Under the pieces are notes generated by a model. It saw only the letters and a list, made by a program, of their open reading frames with translations. It was not told the DNA's origin and ran no database searches. A program made the translations under genes and the position numbers. A stretch of DNA of 41,106 nt from Planctomycetota bacterium (GTDB lineage Bacteria > Planctomycetota > Phycisphaerae > Tepidisphaerales > Tepidisphaeraceae), in contig JAPLNB010000184.1 of the NCBI GenBank assembly GCA_026693085.1, positions 1 to 41,106 of the forward strand. Reading direction: 5' to 3'. Each line of letters opens with the position of its first letter. Position 1 is the first letter of the stretch. Below are positions 25,416 to 35,407 of the stretch, in pieces.

Positions 25416-25613
25416 TCACTTCGACTGTCCCAGAACCTCCCTGAGTCTGGCGATCTCCCGGCCTTGGTAAACGATGGTCCGGAAAAGGATCAGCAAGCCA
25501 AGCGCAAGCATGAAAGCCCCGACTTCTTGTCGGCCCGACACGGTCATGAAGAGCGGGCCGAACGTGCAACATGGCGCGGCAATTGCATTAAGGTATTTTT
25601 GGTATTTCTGCAT
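25416..25613 (-). CDS. Small membrane protein
   Basis: From the ATG at 25613, 7 nt after AGGTGA, 65 residues follow (MQKYQKYLNAIAAPCCTF...). One or two hydrophobic helices (about 10-25 and 31-46; VGAFMLALGLLILFRTIVY) end in a charged tail GREIARLREVLGQSK. The upstream extension of the frame is antisense-like and was left out. It lies directly after moxR, 28 nt from its stop. I do not recognise a family. Confidence 0.65.
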   Translation of the reverse strand: MQKYQKYLNAIAAPCCTFGPLFMTVSGRQEVGAFMLALGLLILFRTIVYQGREIARLREVLGQSK

Positions 25614-25641
25614 AGCTTCACCTGCTGTGCCGGTCGAACGA

Positions 25642-26682
<1,041 letters not shown>

Positions 26683-26700
26683 ATCAATCCTCTCTCAAGA

Positions 26701-26728
26701 CGAAATCAAAAATCGAAAATCGAAAATC
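26701..26728. repeat. Heptanucleotide array between vWA and moxR
   Basis: Four 7-nt units, CGAAATC, AAAAATC, GAAAATC, GAAAATC, directly abut the stop codon of the vWA gene (26729-26731). Confidence 0.75.
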
Positions 26729-29700
26729 CTACTGATCTCCCTGTTCCTTCTCCTTGATCTTCTGCTGCGCCCGGCGTTTGGCCTCCAACAAGCTCCCCAT
26801 ATGCGCTCCAGACCCGGTCGCCCCCTTCGGCTCGGGCTTTTTCGGCGCACTCGGAATTGGCTTGTTCGTCGCCCCGCCCACCACGTGCGTAATGTCCCCT
26901 TCCACCCCGTCCTTCGCCTCGAACTTCGCCGACCGATCCGGCATCAGGTTCGCCGTATCCACCGGCGAATCCTGCTTGAACCGCGTCTCCGCCACCTCCT
27001 CTCGAACCTTCTTCAGCGCATCCAGGGTCTTCGCCGTCTCCACTTTGCGCGTCAGCGTGAACTGGCGCACCTTGCCCGCCATCGCCGCCGCCAGCTTCTT
27101 CGTCGAGTTCCAATCCCACGCAATCCGCCGGCACGCCACATCCATCAACACCAGCCCGAGCAAAATCGGAATCAAGATATCCCACACCGGCAGCGGCGAA
27201 CTGCCCACAACCAGCCCCTTCCGGTTAAACAATTCCGCCGCCCCCGGATCAAACGGCGGCAGCACACGCCCACCCGTACGCTTGGCGATCTCCTCCATCA
27301 CCATGTCGTTGCTTTTCAGCTCGCGCATCTCCGGCGAATCGCTCACGGCCACCCCCGCCACCAGCCACCCCTGCTGATTGTTCGGCCCGTTGTACTGAAG
27401 CCTCGCGATGTAACTGCCCGGCAGCGGCGTATCAAACTCCGCCGTATACGTCCCCGGCCCCGTCTGCACCAGCTTCACGTCGTGCGGCTTGTTATCCGGA
27501 TCGAGCATCATCGCCCGGAAACTCAAGAAGCTTGTGAAACCCGTATCCTTGTTCGTCGCCTCGACCGTGATCTTCGCCTTGTCCCCAACGCGATCCGTGC
27601 TCACCGTGAAATCGTTGGACATCGCCGGCCGCGCAACCCCCCTCACCATCTGCGCCCAGAACTTCGCGTTCATCGGCGCATAAGGCCCGTCAAGCCACTG
27701 CGCGTCCCACCGGCTCGTCCCATCGCTGGTAAATACCGCCGCCTTCCCCAGCCCCGCCTGCCAATGCGCAAACAGCGGATCAACCTTCTTCCCATCCAGC
27801 GACGCCACCATCGGCATCTCGATCATCGGATTGTTCTTCACCGCGCTGAGAACCAGCCCATAAATCGGGGGCGGCTGCGTCACGCCCTTCATGATGTCGC
27901 TATTGCTCGGCCGCAGCGAAACCCCGATCGGCGGCTCCTTGCTCTCCTGCAACAGCGTCCGCCGAACCACCGTCGCTTCCTTGATGAAAATCTGCGGCAA
28001 CTGTCCGGGGTTCGCTTCGATCGGACCGTAATACCGCCCCTTGGTCTGCTCCGCCATGTTCTTCATCGTCGGAGACACCGGCCCGTGCGGAAAAACGCTG
28101 ATCGTCGAAATCGTCACCTTCCCCGCAATCACCTGGTCCATCAGCGCCTTCTTCGGCTGCTGCGGGTCGCCGTCGCTGATCACGATCATGTGCTTCTGCG
28201 CCGCGGTCGAGTTCTTCAAGCACGGCGTGTTCGAGCCCGTCCCGTTCATCGCCAGGTTCACGCAATCGTCAAAGCTCGGCATGTCCATCGGCATCATCTT
28301 CTTGACCGCCGATATCACACGCGACCCGTCGCCTTTCGGCGCCAGCGGATAATCCCACACGCTCCCGCCGATCCCGCCGCCGCCCAACCCCGGATTGTAG
28401 CTGATCACGCCGATCTCATCCCGGCTCGACAGCGTCTCGATCGCCTTCAACGCGCACTGCTCGCCCCAGTAGTTCCCGTCCTTCATCTCGCAGCTATGGA
28501 TGATGAGCACCAGCGCCCCTTTGGGCATCTGCCGCTGCGCAGGAATATCGAAATTGACCGGCATCACCTCTTCAACCTTCGAGCCCTGCCACCCGCCGGC
28601 GCCCAGCGAGTCCGGCCCGCCGATCATCACCAGCCCACCCCCAAAATCATGCACATAAGACGCCAGCGCCCCGTCATGCTTCTCTGTCAACCCGTCAAAC
28701 CCCCCCGGCGACCGCCCCCGCGCCACATTGTTCAGAATCACCGCGTCAAAGTTCTGAAACCCCATCACGTCTTCAGGCACCTGATCGATATTCACCCGCT
28801 CGACATTGATGCCCTCCATCTTCAGGGCATCCGCCAGCGTCTTGCCCGCCCCGCCCACCGATGCGTCCACATACAGCACCCGCCCCTGCCCGCGAACCAC
28901 CGTGAAAGCACTCCCGGAATTGTTCTGCAACAGCGTATCACCTGGCTGGTTCTCACCGGCCGCCAGCTTTGTGTTCACCGTTTCAGGCTCAAACTCCGCC
29001 CTGAACCGCCTCACTCCCCCCCCCTCCAGCGGCGGCACCCGCACTCGCTCCACATGCTTCCGCGGCTCGAGCTTCCCCTCCGCGTTGATCGTCGCCGCCT
29101 CGATCGTGATCGTTCGCTTCTCGATCGGGATATTCTCCTCCAGCACCGTCAACCTCCCCCGTACCGGCACCGGATTCGTCGATAACAGACTCACAAAGAT
29201 GTCAAACGCTTCCTTCTCCCGCTTCACCGCCGGCGCCGAGACCCGATCGACCATCACCTCATTCTGAACATTGTAGTTCAGCTTCATCACGTCGATCGGA
29301 ATGTGCTGCGACACCGCCGTCGCCAGCGCCAACTCCAGATCCCCCGCCGTCGGGTTTCCGTCGCTGATCAGCACGATCCGCCGCATCGCGTCCCGCTGAA
29401 ACGTCGCCAGCGCAAGCTGTATCGCCGACGCAATGTCCGTCGACGACCCCCCCTCCCGGATTCCCCGCGCGCCCAACTCCAGGAAGGTGTTCGGCATCCA
29501 ATCCACCAGCGCCCGCCCTGTGAAGCTGATCATCCCCACCTTGTCATCCTTGCTGACCTTCACCTTGTCGTCCGACACCGCCCGCAGGTAATCGTCCAGC
29601 GAATCCTGCAGGTTCTTCCCCGGATACTGCCGAAACAAAGTCGTCGAGTCGCTGATATCCCTCAGAACCATCACTTCCAACGACTTGTGCACCCGCTGCC

Positions 29701-29932
29701 ATCGCGCCCCGGCCACGATCAATACCAATAGCAGCAAAACCAACAGCCGCAGCCCAATCGCCACCCACTTCCGCACCGGCCCCAGCCCCGCCATCGAACG
29801 CATCCCCAACCACATCACCGGAGCCGCCAACACCGCAAAAATCAGCGCGGCCTTCCAACCTGTCATGTACTCCAGGTCGATCAGCCACGCCGGCGGCAAG
29901 AGCAGTTGTCCAAGGGCCATCTCGCTCATCAT
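26729..29932 (-). CDS. Large membrane protein with two vWA-like domains
   Basis: From the ATG at 29932 it has 1067 residues; the in-frame extension to 29974 enters the tandem repeat and was rejected. Two N-terminal helices (about 27-46 and 56-76; KAALIFAVLAAPVMWLGM, LRLLVLLLLVLIVAGA) precede a vWA domain with MIDAS D92-I-S94-D-S96 and VLISDGNPTAG. A glutamine-amidotransferase-like domain follows (VLYVDASVGG, VILNN, GGGLVMIGGPDSLG), then a second vWA-like domain whose first MIDAS strand reads HSCEM instead of DxSxS, though IVISDGDPQQ remains. A further helix (VWDILIPILLGLVLMDVA) and a charged tail end the protein. It is the usual large partner in planctomycete MoxR/BatA clusters. Confidence 0.92.
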   Translation of the reverse strand: MMSEMALGQLLLPPAWLIDLEYMTGWKAALIFAVLAAPVMWLGMRSMAGLGPVRKWVAIGLRLLVLLLLVLIVAGARWQRVHKSLEVMVLRDISDSTTLFRQYPGKNLQDSLDDYLRAVSDDKVKVSKDDKVGMISFTGRALVDWMPNTFLELGARGIREGGSSTDIASAIQLALATFQRDAMRRIVLISDGNPTAGDLELALATAVSQHIPIDVMKLNYNVQNEVMVDRVSAPAVKREKEAFDIFVSLLSTNPVPVRGRLTVLEENIPIEKRTITIEAATINAEGKLEPRKHVERVRVPPLEGGGVRRFRAEFEPETVNTKLAAGENQPGDTLLQNNSGSAFTVVRGQGRVLYVDASVGGAGKTLADALKMEGINVERVNIDQVPEDVMGFQNFDAVILNNVARGRSPGGFDGLTEKHDGALASYVHDFGGGLVMIGGPDSLGAGGWQGSKVEEVMPVNFDIPAQRQMPKGALVLIIHSCEMKDGNYWGEQCALKAIETLSSRDEIGVISYNPGLGGGGIGGSVWDYPLAPKGDGSRVISAVKKMMPMDMPSFDDCVNLAMNGTGSNTPCLKNSTAAQKHMIVISDGDPQQPKKALMDQVIAGKVTISTISVFPHGPVSPTMKNMAEQTKGRYYGPIEANPGQLPQIFIKEATVVRRTLLQESKEPPIGVSLRPSNSDIMKGVTQPPPIYGLVLSAVKNNPMIEMPMVASLDGKKVDPLFAHWQAGLGKAAVFTSDGTSRWDAQWLDGPYAPMNAKFWAQMVRGVARPAMSNDFTVSTDRVGDKAKITVEATNKDTGFTSFLSFRAMMLDPDNKPHDVKLVQTGPGTYTAEFDTPLPGSYIARLQYNGPNNQQGWLVAGVAVSDSPEMRELKSNDMVMEEIAKRTGGRVLPPFDPGAAELFNRKGLVVGSSPLPVWDILIPILLGLVLMDVACRRIAWDWNSTKKLAAAMAGKVRQFTLTRKVETAKTLDALKKVREEVAETRFKQDSPVDTANLMPDRSAKFEAKDGVEGDITHVVGGATNKPIPSAPKKPEPKGATGSGAHMGSLLEAKRRAQQKIKEKEQGDQ

Positions 29933-29958
29933 TGTACCGTGCACCCCGCCGTTTCCGT

Positions 29959-30041
29959 ACTCAACACTCAACACTCAACACTCAACACTCAGCACTCAAC
30001 ACTCAGCACTCAACACTCAGCACTCAACACTCAACACTCAG
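29959..30041. repeat. Heptanucleotide array (CACTCAR)11
   Basis: One partial (29959-29964) and eleven complete 7-nt units, CACTCAA or CACTCAG, fill most of the gap between the permease-NHL stop (30044-30046) and the vWA start (29932). The two variants are interspersed. Confidence 0.95.
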
Positions 30042-30043
30042 CA

Positions 30044-32332
30044 CTACCATGAAAACACCTGCATCCGATTGTTCCCCGAATCCACCACAACAATACGATC
30101 GTTCTTGTCCACCGCCACCGCCCACGGGTACGCCAATTGCCCAGGCTCCCGACCCGCCACGCCCCACGTCCTCACGCCCTTCCCCGTCTGCTTATCGATC
30201 GCCTGCACCCGGTTGTTCCCAAACTCCGCCACAATCAAATGCCCCCGCGAATCCTGGTCGATCCCGTACGGAAACCGCAACTCCCCCAATCCCGACCCCA
30301 GGCCCCCCATCGCTCGCACAAACGTCCCATCCGTTTTGAACACCACGATCCGATGGTTGCACGAATCCGTCACGTACACCAGATTTCCATCCATCACCAT
30401 CCCCTCCGGCCGCGAAAACTCCCCATCCCCCTGCCCAAAGTTCCCAAACATTCTCAGATAGTTCCCCTTCGCATCAAACACCTGAATCCGATCATTGTCC
30501 CCATACTCGCTGACATACACATTCCCCGCCGAGTCAAACCCCACATCGGTCGGATACACAAACTGCCCCGGCGCCCGCCCCTCGCTGCCAAGCGACCTCA
30601 CCCATTCCCCCTTCGGCGTAAACACCATCACCCGCCCGTAATGAGTGTCCGCCACATACACGTTCCCATCCGGCCCAATCGACAGGCCAATCGGCTTGCC
30701 CCGCGTAAACTCCTGCATCCGCCAGTCATTCAACCAGTTCCCATGCGCATCCAAATGCTGTATTCGCGCCATCCGATCCACGAAGAAAAACGTATCGTCG
30801 AGCTTGGAGTAGCAGATCCCCCGCGGATACACCGTCTGCCCCTTGCCCGCCCCCGTCTCGCACCAGACCTCTTGCGGCTGGGTGCCGTCCCCGCACCCCG
30901 ACAGCAGAATCGCCGCCGCCAACAACATCGCCCCCTTCGCCGCCGATCCCGCCGACCGCGCCCCAGTCCTCCGCAACAGCCCGGCCAACCGCATTCCTAT
31001 CCACGCCAGCAGCATCGACCCGCTCCCCAATACGAACACCACGCCCATGAGCAACAAAGACCCCTCGAGCATGTCGTCGTACCGGAGATTGTGAACCCAC
31101 GTCATCAGCATCGGTATCAGCATCTGTGGCCGCTGCGGCGACAGCAAAACCGTCGCCGGAACCTCCGATCCACAAAGCGAATTGATCGGCCAGGGATCAG
31201 ACCGATTGTATATTCGGATGTCCGCAATCGCCAGAAGTTCCCCACCAACTAGAAAAGAAACCAACGCCACCCCCACCAGCCATCGGCCGGGCCTCACGCA
31301 CGCCAACATCGCAATCCCCACCCCCGCCACCGCCGTCAAAAACCCGATCAACACCGACCCGCTCACCTGCGGCCCCAGCACCGCCCAACTGTGCACCGGA
31401 CTGATCGGCCGCTTCATCGACACCACCATCGCCACGGTCGGCGCCGCCAGCGTCAGTAAAACGATCGCCCCCGCCGCCACCGTCGCCCCCGCCCCCGCAT
31501 TCAACACCTTCGGCCAACCGCCCACGCCCCCGTTCTCACCCCCGCTTCCCTTCACATTCCACATCGCCAGCAGCGACAACCCCGCCACGATCACCAAGAG
31601 CGGCAACGCCGTCGCCACCGCCCCCGCCGCCCGCTCCGCCTGCTCCAGTCCCGCCCGGCTCGGCCCGCCCGTCACCCCCGTTATCGCGCTGCTCGACAAC
31701 CCCACCGACCCCGTCTCAAAAACCGTCCGAATCTCGGTCGCCACCACGCTGATCCCACTTCGTTCGTAAACCACGAACTCTTGCATCGCCAGCACCATCA
31801 CCATCGCCATCGACGCGACGATCGGCCCAGCCATCTGCCTCAGCGTCACCCTCCACAACGCCCCATCCAGCATCGCCTGCTGCTGAACTTGCGAATCCGA
31901 TAGCCGGAGCGACATCCCCACCACCGCCGCCGGCAACGCCCACAACCACGCCGCCAACACCCACACGCACCGCAGCACATCCGCCCCACCCGCCGGATCG
32001 AAATTCACCCCCATCATCCTGAAAACCTGCATCCACCCATACGTGTACACGATCGACGGCACCAGCAGCGCCAACGGCAACACCAGCACGATGATCCGCG
32101 ATGCCCAGCCGCTCCCCCGCCCTACCACGATCGCCGCCGGCAACCCCAGCCCCGTCGCCACCACCGCCACCGCCCCGTTATACAACACCGTCCGCCCAAG
32201 CAACCCCCACTGAAACCCCGACCACTTCACCCCCGCCAGAACCTCCGGCCTGCTCACCACCTGCCACGCCATCCACCCCAACGGCAACGCGCAACACACC
32301 CCCACAATCGCCCACAACGGCGCCGCCGCCAT
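30044..32332 (-). CDS. ABC permease fused to an NHL beta-propeller
   Basis: From the ATG at 32332 it has 762 residues. I prefer this start because the 23 upstream in-frame codons (ATG at 32401) consist of a palindromic repeat and a heptamer array. Residues about 1-450 form a polytopic permease like Fe3+/thiamine FbpB/ThiP, with an EAA-like loop AMLDGALWRVTLRQMAGPI in the first half; the second half lacks a clear EAA loop. A signal-like stretch then ends in a lipobox, AILLSGC (Cys480), followed by six NHL repeats (VYVADTHYGRVMVF, VYVSEYGDNDRIQVF, VYVTDSCNHRIVVF). This looks like a permease joined in frame to a former lipoprotein. It follows the solute-binding gene; no ATPase is nearby. Confidence 0.85.
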   Translation of the reverse strand: MAAAPLWAIVGVCCALPLGWMAWQVVSRPEVLAGVKWSGFQWGLLGRTVLYNGAVAVVATGLGLPAAIVVGRGSGWASRIIVLVLPLALLVPSIVYTYGWMQVFRMMGVNFDPAGGADVLRCVWVLAAWLWALPAAVVGMSLRLSDSQVQQQAMLDGALWRVTLRQMAGPIVASMAMVMVLAMQEFVVYERSGISVVATEIRTVFETGSVGLSSSAITGVTGGPSRAGLEQAERAAGAVATALPLLVIVAGLSLLAMWNVKGSGGENGGVGGWPKVLNAGAGATVAAGAIVLLTLAAPTVAMVVSMKRPISPVHSWAVLGPQVSGSVLIGFLTAVAGVGIAMLACVRPGRWLVGVALVSFLVGGELLAIADIRIYNRSDPWPINSLCGSEVPATVLLSPQRPQMLIPMLMTWVHNLRYDDMLEGSLLLMGVVFVLGSGSMLLAWIGMRLAGLLRRTGARSAGSAAKGAMLLAAAILLSGCGDGTQPQEVWCETGAGKGQTVYPRGICYSKLDDTFFFVDRMARIQHLDAHGNWLNDWRMQEFTRGKPIGLSIGPDGNVYVADTHYGRVMVFTPKGEWVRSLGSEGRAPGQFVYPTDVGFDSAGNVYVSEYGDNDRIQVFDAKGNYLRMFGNFGQGDGEFSRPEGMVMDGNLVYVTDSCNHRIVVFKTDGTFVRAMGGLGSGLGELRFPYGIDQDSRGHLIVAEFGNNRVQAIDKQTGKGVRTWGVAGREPGQLAYPWAVAVDKNDRIVVVDSGNNRMQVFSW

Positions 32333-32351
32333 CAACCCCAACCATTTCTCG

Positions 32352-32372
32352 CTTTTTGTTTTTCGATTTTCG
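32352..32372. repeat. Heptanucleotide array upstream of the permease-NHL gene
   Basis: Three 7-nt units, CTTTTTG, TTTTTCG, ATTTTCG. It is in opposite orientation to the array at 32451-32471, about 78 bp away. Confidence 0.65.
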
Positions 32373-32391
32373 ATCGCCACGCTCCAACGTA

Positions 32392-32412
32392 GCACAGGCA
32401 TCTGGCCCGTGC
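32392..32412. repeat. REP-like imperfect palindrome
   Basis: GCACAGGC-ATCTG-GCCCGTGC has 8-bp arms with one mismatch. It covers the most upstream possible ATG (32401) of the permease gene, arguing against that start. Short palindromes of this type are widespread in planctomycete intergenic regions. Confidence 0.6.
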
Positions 32413-32450
32413 GATCCTATCTGTGATCTCATCCTCTCATCGCCCCACTC

Positions 32451-32471
32451 GAGAATCAAAAATCAAAAATC
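32451..32471. repeat. Heptanucleotide array after the solute-binding gene
   Basis: Three 7-nt units, GAGAATC, AAAAATC, AAAAATC, begin 10 nt downstream of the stop codon at 32482-32484. Confidence 0.7.
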
Positions 32472-32481
32472 GACAAGCCCC

Positions 32482-33507
32482 TCAGTCCCTCCCCTCCAAG
32501 ATCTTCATCACCATCTCCACCGCCACCCTCATATTCCTCGCCACCGCCCGGTAATCCACCGCCATCGCCTTCACCTTCTCGCCCCCACCCTCCGCAAACA
32601 CCGAGTACCTCGCAAACTTCGCCTCCAAGAGCTTCTTCTCCACCTCGGCCGACAGCAGGTAATCCACCAATTTCTTCCCCGCCTCCCCATGCTTCGCCCC
32701 CGCCACCAGCCCCACGGTGCATGGAATCGTCAGCGTCCCCATCTGTCCTTCCCCCTGGTCCGGCAGCACCAGCTCAGTCTTCCCCCCCTCGCGCTTCGCC
32801 GAGTCCACATCATCGTTATCCGTCAACCCCGCCCACATCTGCCCCTGCCCCACGTACTCCGCCACGACCGAATTTCCGCCCAACAGCTTGATCTCGTTGG
32901 CCTTCAGATCCCTGAAGAACCGCTGCGTTTTTTCCGTCCCCCACAGCGTATACAGCGCCGCCACCTGCCCCGAAGTCGTCCCCGCCGTCGGCCTGGCCAT
33001 GCACACCTTCCCCTTCAGCGCCGGCTTCGCCAGATCCAGAATCGAACCCACGCTCCCCGCCGCCTCGCCGCCCGCCGCCGTCGTCCGCGCAATCACCCGC
33101 GCTCGCAGACTCGTCCCCGCCCACCGATGCTGCGGGTCCTTGTACATCGCCGGGATCTTCGCCGCCGCCGGCGACTCGTACGCCGCCAGCACCCCACGCT
33201 CCGCCAGGTTAATCGTGTGAAAAATCTCGTTGCCCCACCAGACATCCCCCTGCGGATTGCTTTTTTCCGCCTCCAACCGCTCCGCCAACCCCACCGACTT
33301 GGTCGCCTCCGAGTCCGTGCGGATGATCACCGTGATCCGGGTCTGTTTCGTGAACTCCAGCACGATCGGCCGCGCCACCGGCTCATCGACGCTGGTATAC
33401 AGCACAACCCGCTCACCGGCCCCGCTCCCTTCCTTCTTGCATCCCCCCACCAACACGCAACCCAGAACCCACAACGCAAAAACACACCGCAACCCGGCAC
33501 TATGCAT
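32482..33507 (-). CDS. ABC-transporter solute-binding lipoprotein (Fe3+-type)
   Basis: The 341-residue protein has a lipoprotein signal ending VLVGGC (Cys23). The mature part begins VVLYTSVDEPVARPIVLEF, the start of the periplasmic Fe3+/thiamine/spermidine-type binding-protein fold. Blocks such as GDVWWGNEIFHTINLAERG, KVCMARPTAGTTSGQVAALY and PCTVGLVAGAKHGEAGKKLV also fit that family. Substrate cannot be fixed from sequence. It is followed by the permease-NHL fusion. A transport ATPase is missing from the window, so transport would depend on one encoded elsewhere. Confidence 0.88.
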   Translation of the reverse strand: MHSAGLRCVFALWVLGCVLVGGCKKEGSGAGERVVLYTSVDEPVARPIVLEFTKQTRITVIIRTDSEATKSVGLAERLEAEKSNPQGDVWWGNEIFHTINLAERGVLAAYESPAAAKIPAMYKDPQHRWAGTSLRARVIARTTAAGGEAAGSVGSILDLAKPALKGKVCMARPTAGTTSGQVAALYTLWGTEKTQRFFRDLKANEIKLLGGNSVVAEYVGQGQMWAGLTDNDDVDSAKREGGKTELVLPDQGEGQMGTLTIPCTVGLVAGAKHGEAGKKLVDYLLSAEVEKKLLEAKFARYSVFAEGGGEKVKAMAVDYRAVARNMRVAVEMVMKILEGRD

Positions 33508-33565
33508 GAGGCGATCTCCCGTTGCACAGACACTGCCCGCTTACCCCTGCCGCATCATTCGGCGA

Positions 33566-35362
33566 CTACTGCTTGGCATCCCGCGCCATCACGTTGAAAT
33601 AGTTGCGCTTCACCTGCTGCGACCGCCGGTCCACCGCCGAGTTGTCAACATCCTCGCCCTCTTCCGCCTCGGCAGCCTCCGCGATCTTCTGCAACTCCGC
33701 CTTGGACTCCCCCCTCACGGAGCGGTCCTTGACCATCATGCTCGCCAGGTGCTCGCCCTTCGGATTGTACTGCGACGGCGACATCTCGGTCTTGGTGCCG
33801 AACGGCGCCGCGCTCTTTCCCGGGCCGCCATGCTGCCCAATCCCCGGTCCGCCCGCGGCCCCGCCTGGCCTGTTAATCTCGCCCGGCTGCCACTGGCCCA
33901 CCCCTTCCCCGCCGATCCTCCCCTGAGCACCGCCCAACTGCCCCCCCGCCTGCGCCATCGCATCCTGCAGCGCCTGCTGCGCCGCCGCCATCGCCTGCGC
34001 ATCCTGCTGCATCGCCTCAAGCTGCCCCATCACGTCCGCCATCTGCCCCTGCGCGCCCTGCATCTGCTGCCCGGCATTCTTGCCGCCCGCCTGCATCTGC
34101 TGCATCGCCTGCGCCATCGCCTGAGCCGCCTGCGCCATCTGCCCCGCCTGGGCTTGTGCATTCGCCTGCTGCATCGCCTTCTGCATTGCCTGCTGCATCG
34201 CCTGTTGCTGCTGCTGATTTGCCCCCTGCTGCTGCATCTGTTTTTGGATCTGCTGCTGCATCTGCTGAAGCTGCTTCTGTGCCTGCGGGTCCCCCATCGC
34301 CGCCTTCTGGATCAGCTCCTGCGCCTGCTTGATCTGCTCCGGCTTCACCTGCGCCTGCTGCAACTGCACCGCCACCTTCTCCATCGCCTTCTGGTCCTGC
34401 GCCATCGCCGCAAGCTTCTGCGCCAGCACATTCATCTGCTCGACCGCCTTCTGCTTGTCCTCCGGCTTCATATCCTTAAAGTCGTTGTTCAGCTTCTTCA
34501 GGTCTTCAATCGCCTCCTTGAACTTGCCCTCCACAATCTTCCGCTGCGCATCCGCAACCGGGCCTTTGCCATCGATCGGCAGGCTCATCGACCTGAACAT
34601 CGACGCCGCCTTCTGCGATTGCGCGAACGATTTGCTCGCTTCCACCTGTTTCTTCATCGCCTCGTCGATCTTCGACATCAACTCCATCCGCCGCCTCGCC
34701 GCCTTCTCCGGATCCGGCATCGGGTGCGCAACCAGCTTCTCCAGGTGCTCTTTGCTGGTCTTGATCTCCTCGTTGGTCCGCAAGGCCACCGGCAGCGCCT
34801 CGACCTTCGCAATGAGCTTCTGAATGTCATCCTTGGTCTGCGCGATCTTCCGTTCCTCCGCCCGACGCGTGATCTCTTTCTGCTCCTTCCCCAACAGATC
34901 CATTGGCGGCACCAGCGTCGCGCACAGCGCCACAAACGCCGCGCCAACCGTCCAATACCCCATCCGCGGGAATCGCACCGGAAATTGCCCCTGCAAATGC
35001 ACCTTCGCCGCCGTCGCCTCCGCATCCAGCACCACGGCCTTCGCAAACGGGTCATCCCAATTGCGCACCTGAAGCGCCGTGCTGAATTTTTCCTTCAAAA
35101 GAAGCTTCTCGTCGATCGCCACCGCCGCCGCCTCACGCGTCGGCCGGTTGATCGTCGCCATGATCCCCGCCACCAACATCGCCAACCCCAGCCCAACCCA
35201 TATCGCCATGGGCGGCAGGCCCACATGCGTCGCCCGCTGCAACAGGATCGTCAGCAGCACCAGAACCGCCAACACGAACCCCGTCATCGCCAGCCACTCG
35301 ACAAACGTAACCAGCGACAGCTTCCGCTGTACCGCCGCAACGTGTGAATCCAACCGGCTCAT
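33566..35362 (-). CDS. Membrane-anchored coiled-coil protein with Gln/Met/Ala-rich tract
   Basis: The 598-residue protein has hydrophobic helices at about 18-41, 49-67 and 136-153, then a long charged helical region and a low-complexity Gln-Met-Ala tract (about 365-500, e.g. QQQQQAMQQAMQKAMQQANA). The C-terminus is polar (SAAPFGTKTEMSPSQYNPKG). It resembles DUF4175-like proteins that accompany planctomycete MoxR/BatA clusters; I am unsure of the exact family. GGGAGG lies 5 nt before the ATG, and it is the first gene of the minus-strand series, with a TATAAT 40 nt upstream. Confidence 0.8.
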   Translation of the reverse strand: MSRLDSHVAAVQRKLSLVTFVEWLAMTGFVLAVLVLLTILLQRATHVGLPPMAIWVGLGLAMLVAGIMATINRPTREAAAVAIDEKLLLKEKFSTALQVRNWDDPFAKAVVLDAEATAAKVHLQGQFPVRFPRMGYWTVGAAFVALCATLVPPMDLLGKEQKEITRRAEERKIAQTKDDIQKLIAKVEALPVALRTNEEIKTSKEHLEKLVAHPMPDPEKAARRRMELMSKIDEAMKKQVEASKSFAQSQKAASMFRSMSLPIDGKGPVADAQRKIVEGKFKEAIEDLKKLNNDFKDMKPEDKQKAVEQMNVLAQKLAAMAQDQKAMEKVAVQLQQAQVKPEQIKQAQELIQKAAMGDPQAQKQLQQMQQQIQKQMQQQGANQQQQQAMQQAMQKAMQQANAQAQAGQMAQAAQAMAQAMQQMQAGGKNAGQQMQGAQGQMADVMGQLEAMQQDAQAMAAAQQALQDAMAQAGGQLGGAQGRIGGEGVGQWQPGEINRPGGAAGGPGIGQHGGPGKSAAPFGTKTEMSPSQYNPKGEHLASMMVKDRSVRGESKAELQKIAEAAEAEEGEDVDNSAVDRRSQQVKRNYFNVMARDAKQ

Positions 35363-35401
35363 CGAGCCTCCCTATCTAGGTGCATCTCCCGACCTGACCG
35401 G

Positions 35402-35407
35402 ATTATA
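35402..35407 (-). promoter_or_regulatory. -10 box upstream of the 21.7-35.4 kb gene series
   Basis: A perfect TATAAT on the minus strand lies 40 nt before the ATG at 35362. No good -35 hexamer is present at 16-18 nt, so an activator may be needed. Confidence 0.4.

Noticed and set aside
26801..29185. Long plus-strand open frame (794 codons) opposite the vWA gene
   Set aside because: It is Arg/His/Pro-rich, has no domain, and mirrors a gene with clear vWA motifs; typical antisense frame in high-GC DNA.
29932..29974. Upstream start for the vWA gene at 29974
   Set aside because: The extra codons fall in the CACTCAR array and spacer; no ribosome site is there.
29959..30041. Tandem array as a possible CRISPR or origin iteron
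   Set aside because: Units are 7 nt with no spacers, and there is no replication gene or AT-rich region nearby.
33230..35347. Long plus-strand Leu/Arg/His-rich open frame (705 codons)
   Set aside because: It is the antisense of the Gln/Met-rich coiled-coil gene and the end of the solute-binding gene; composition is explained by the opposite strand.
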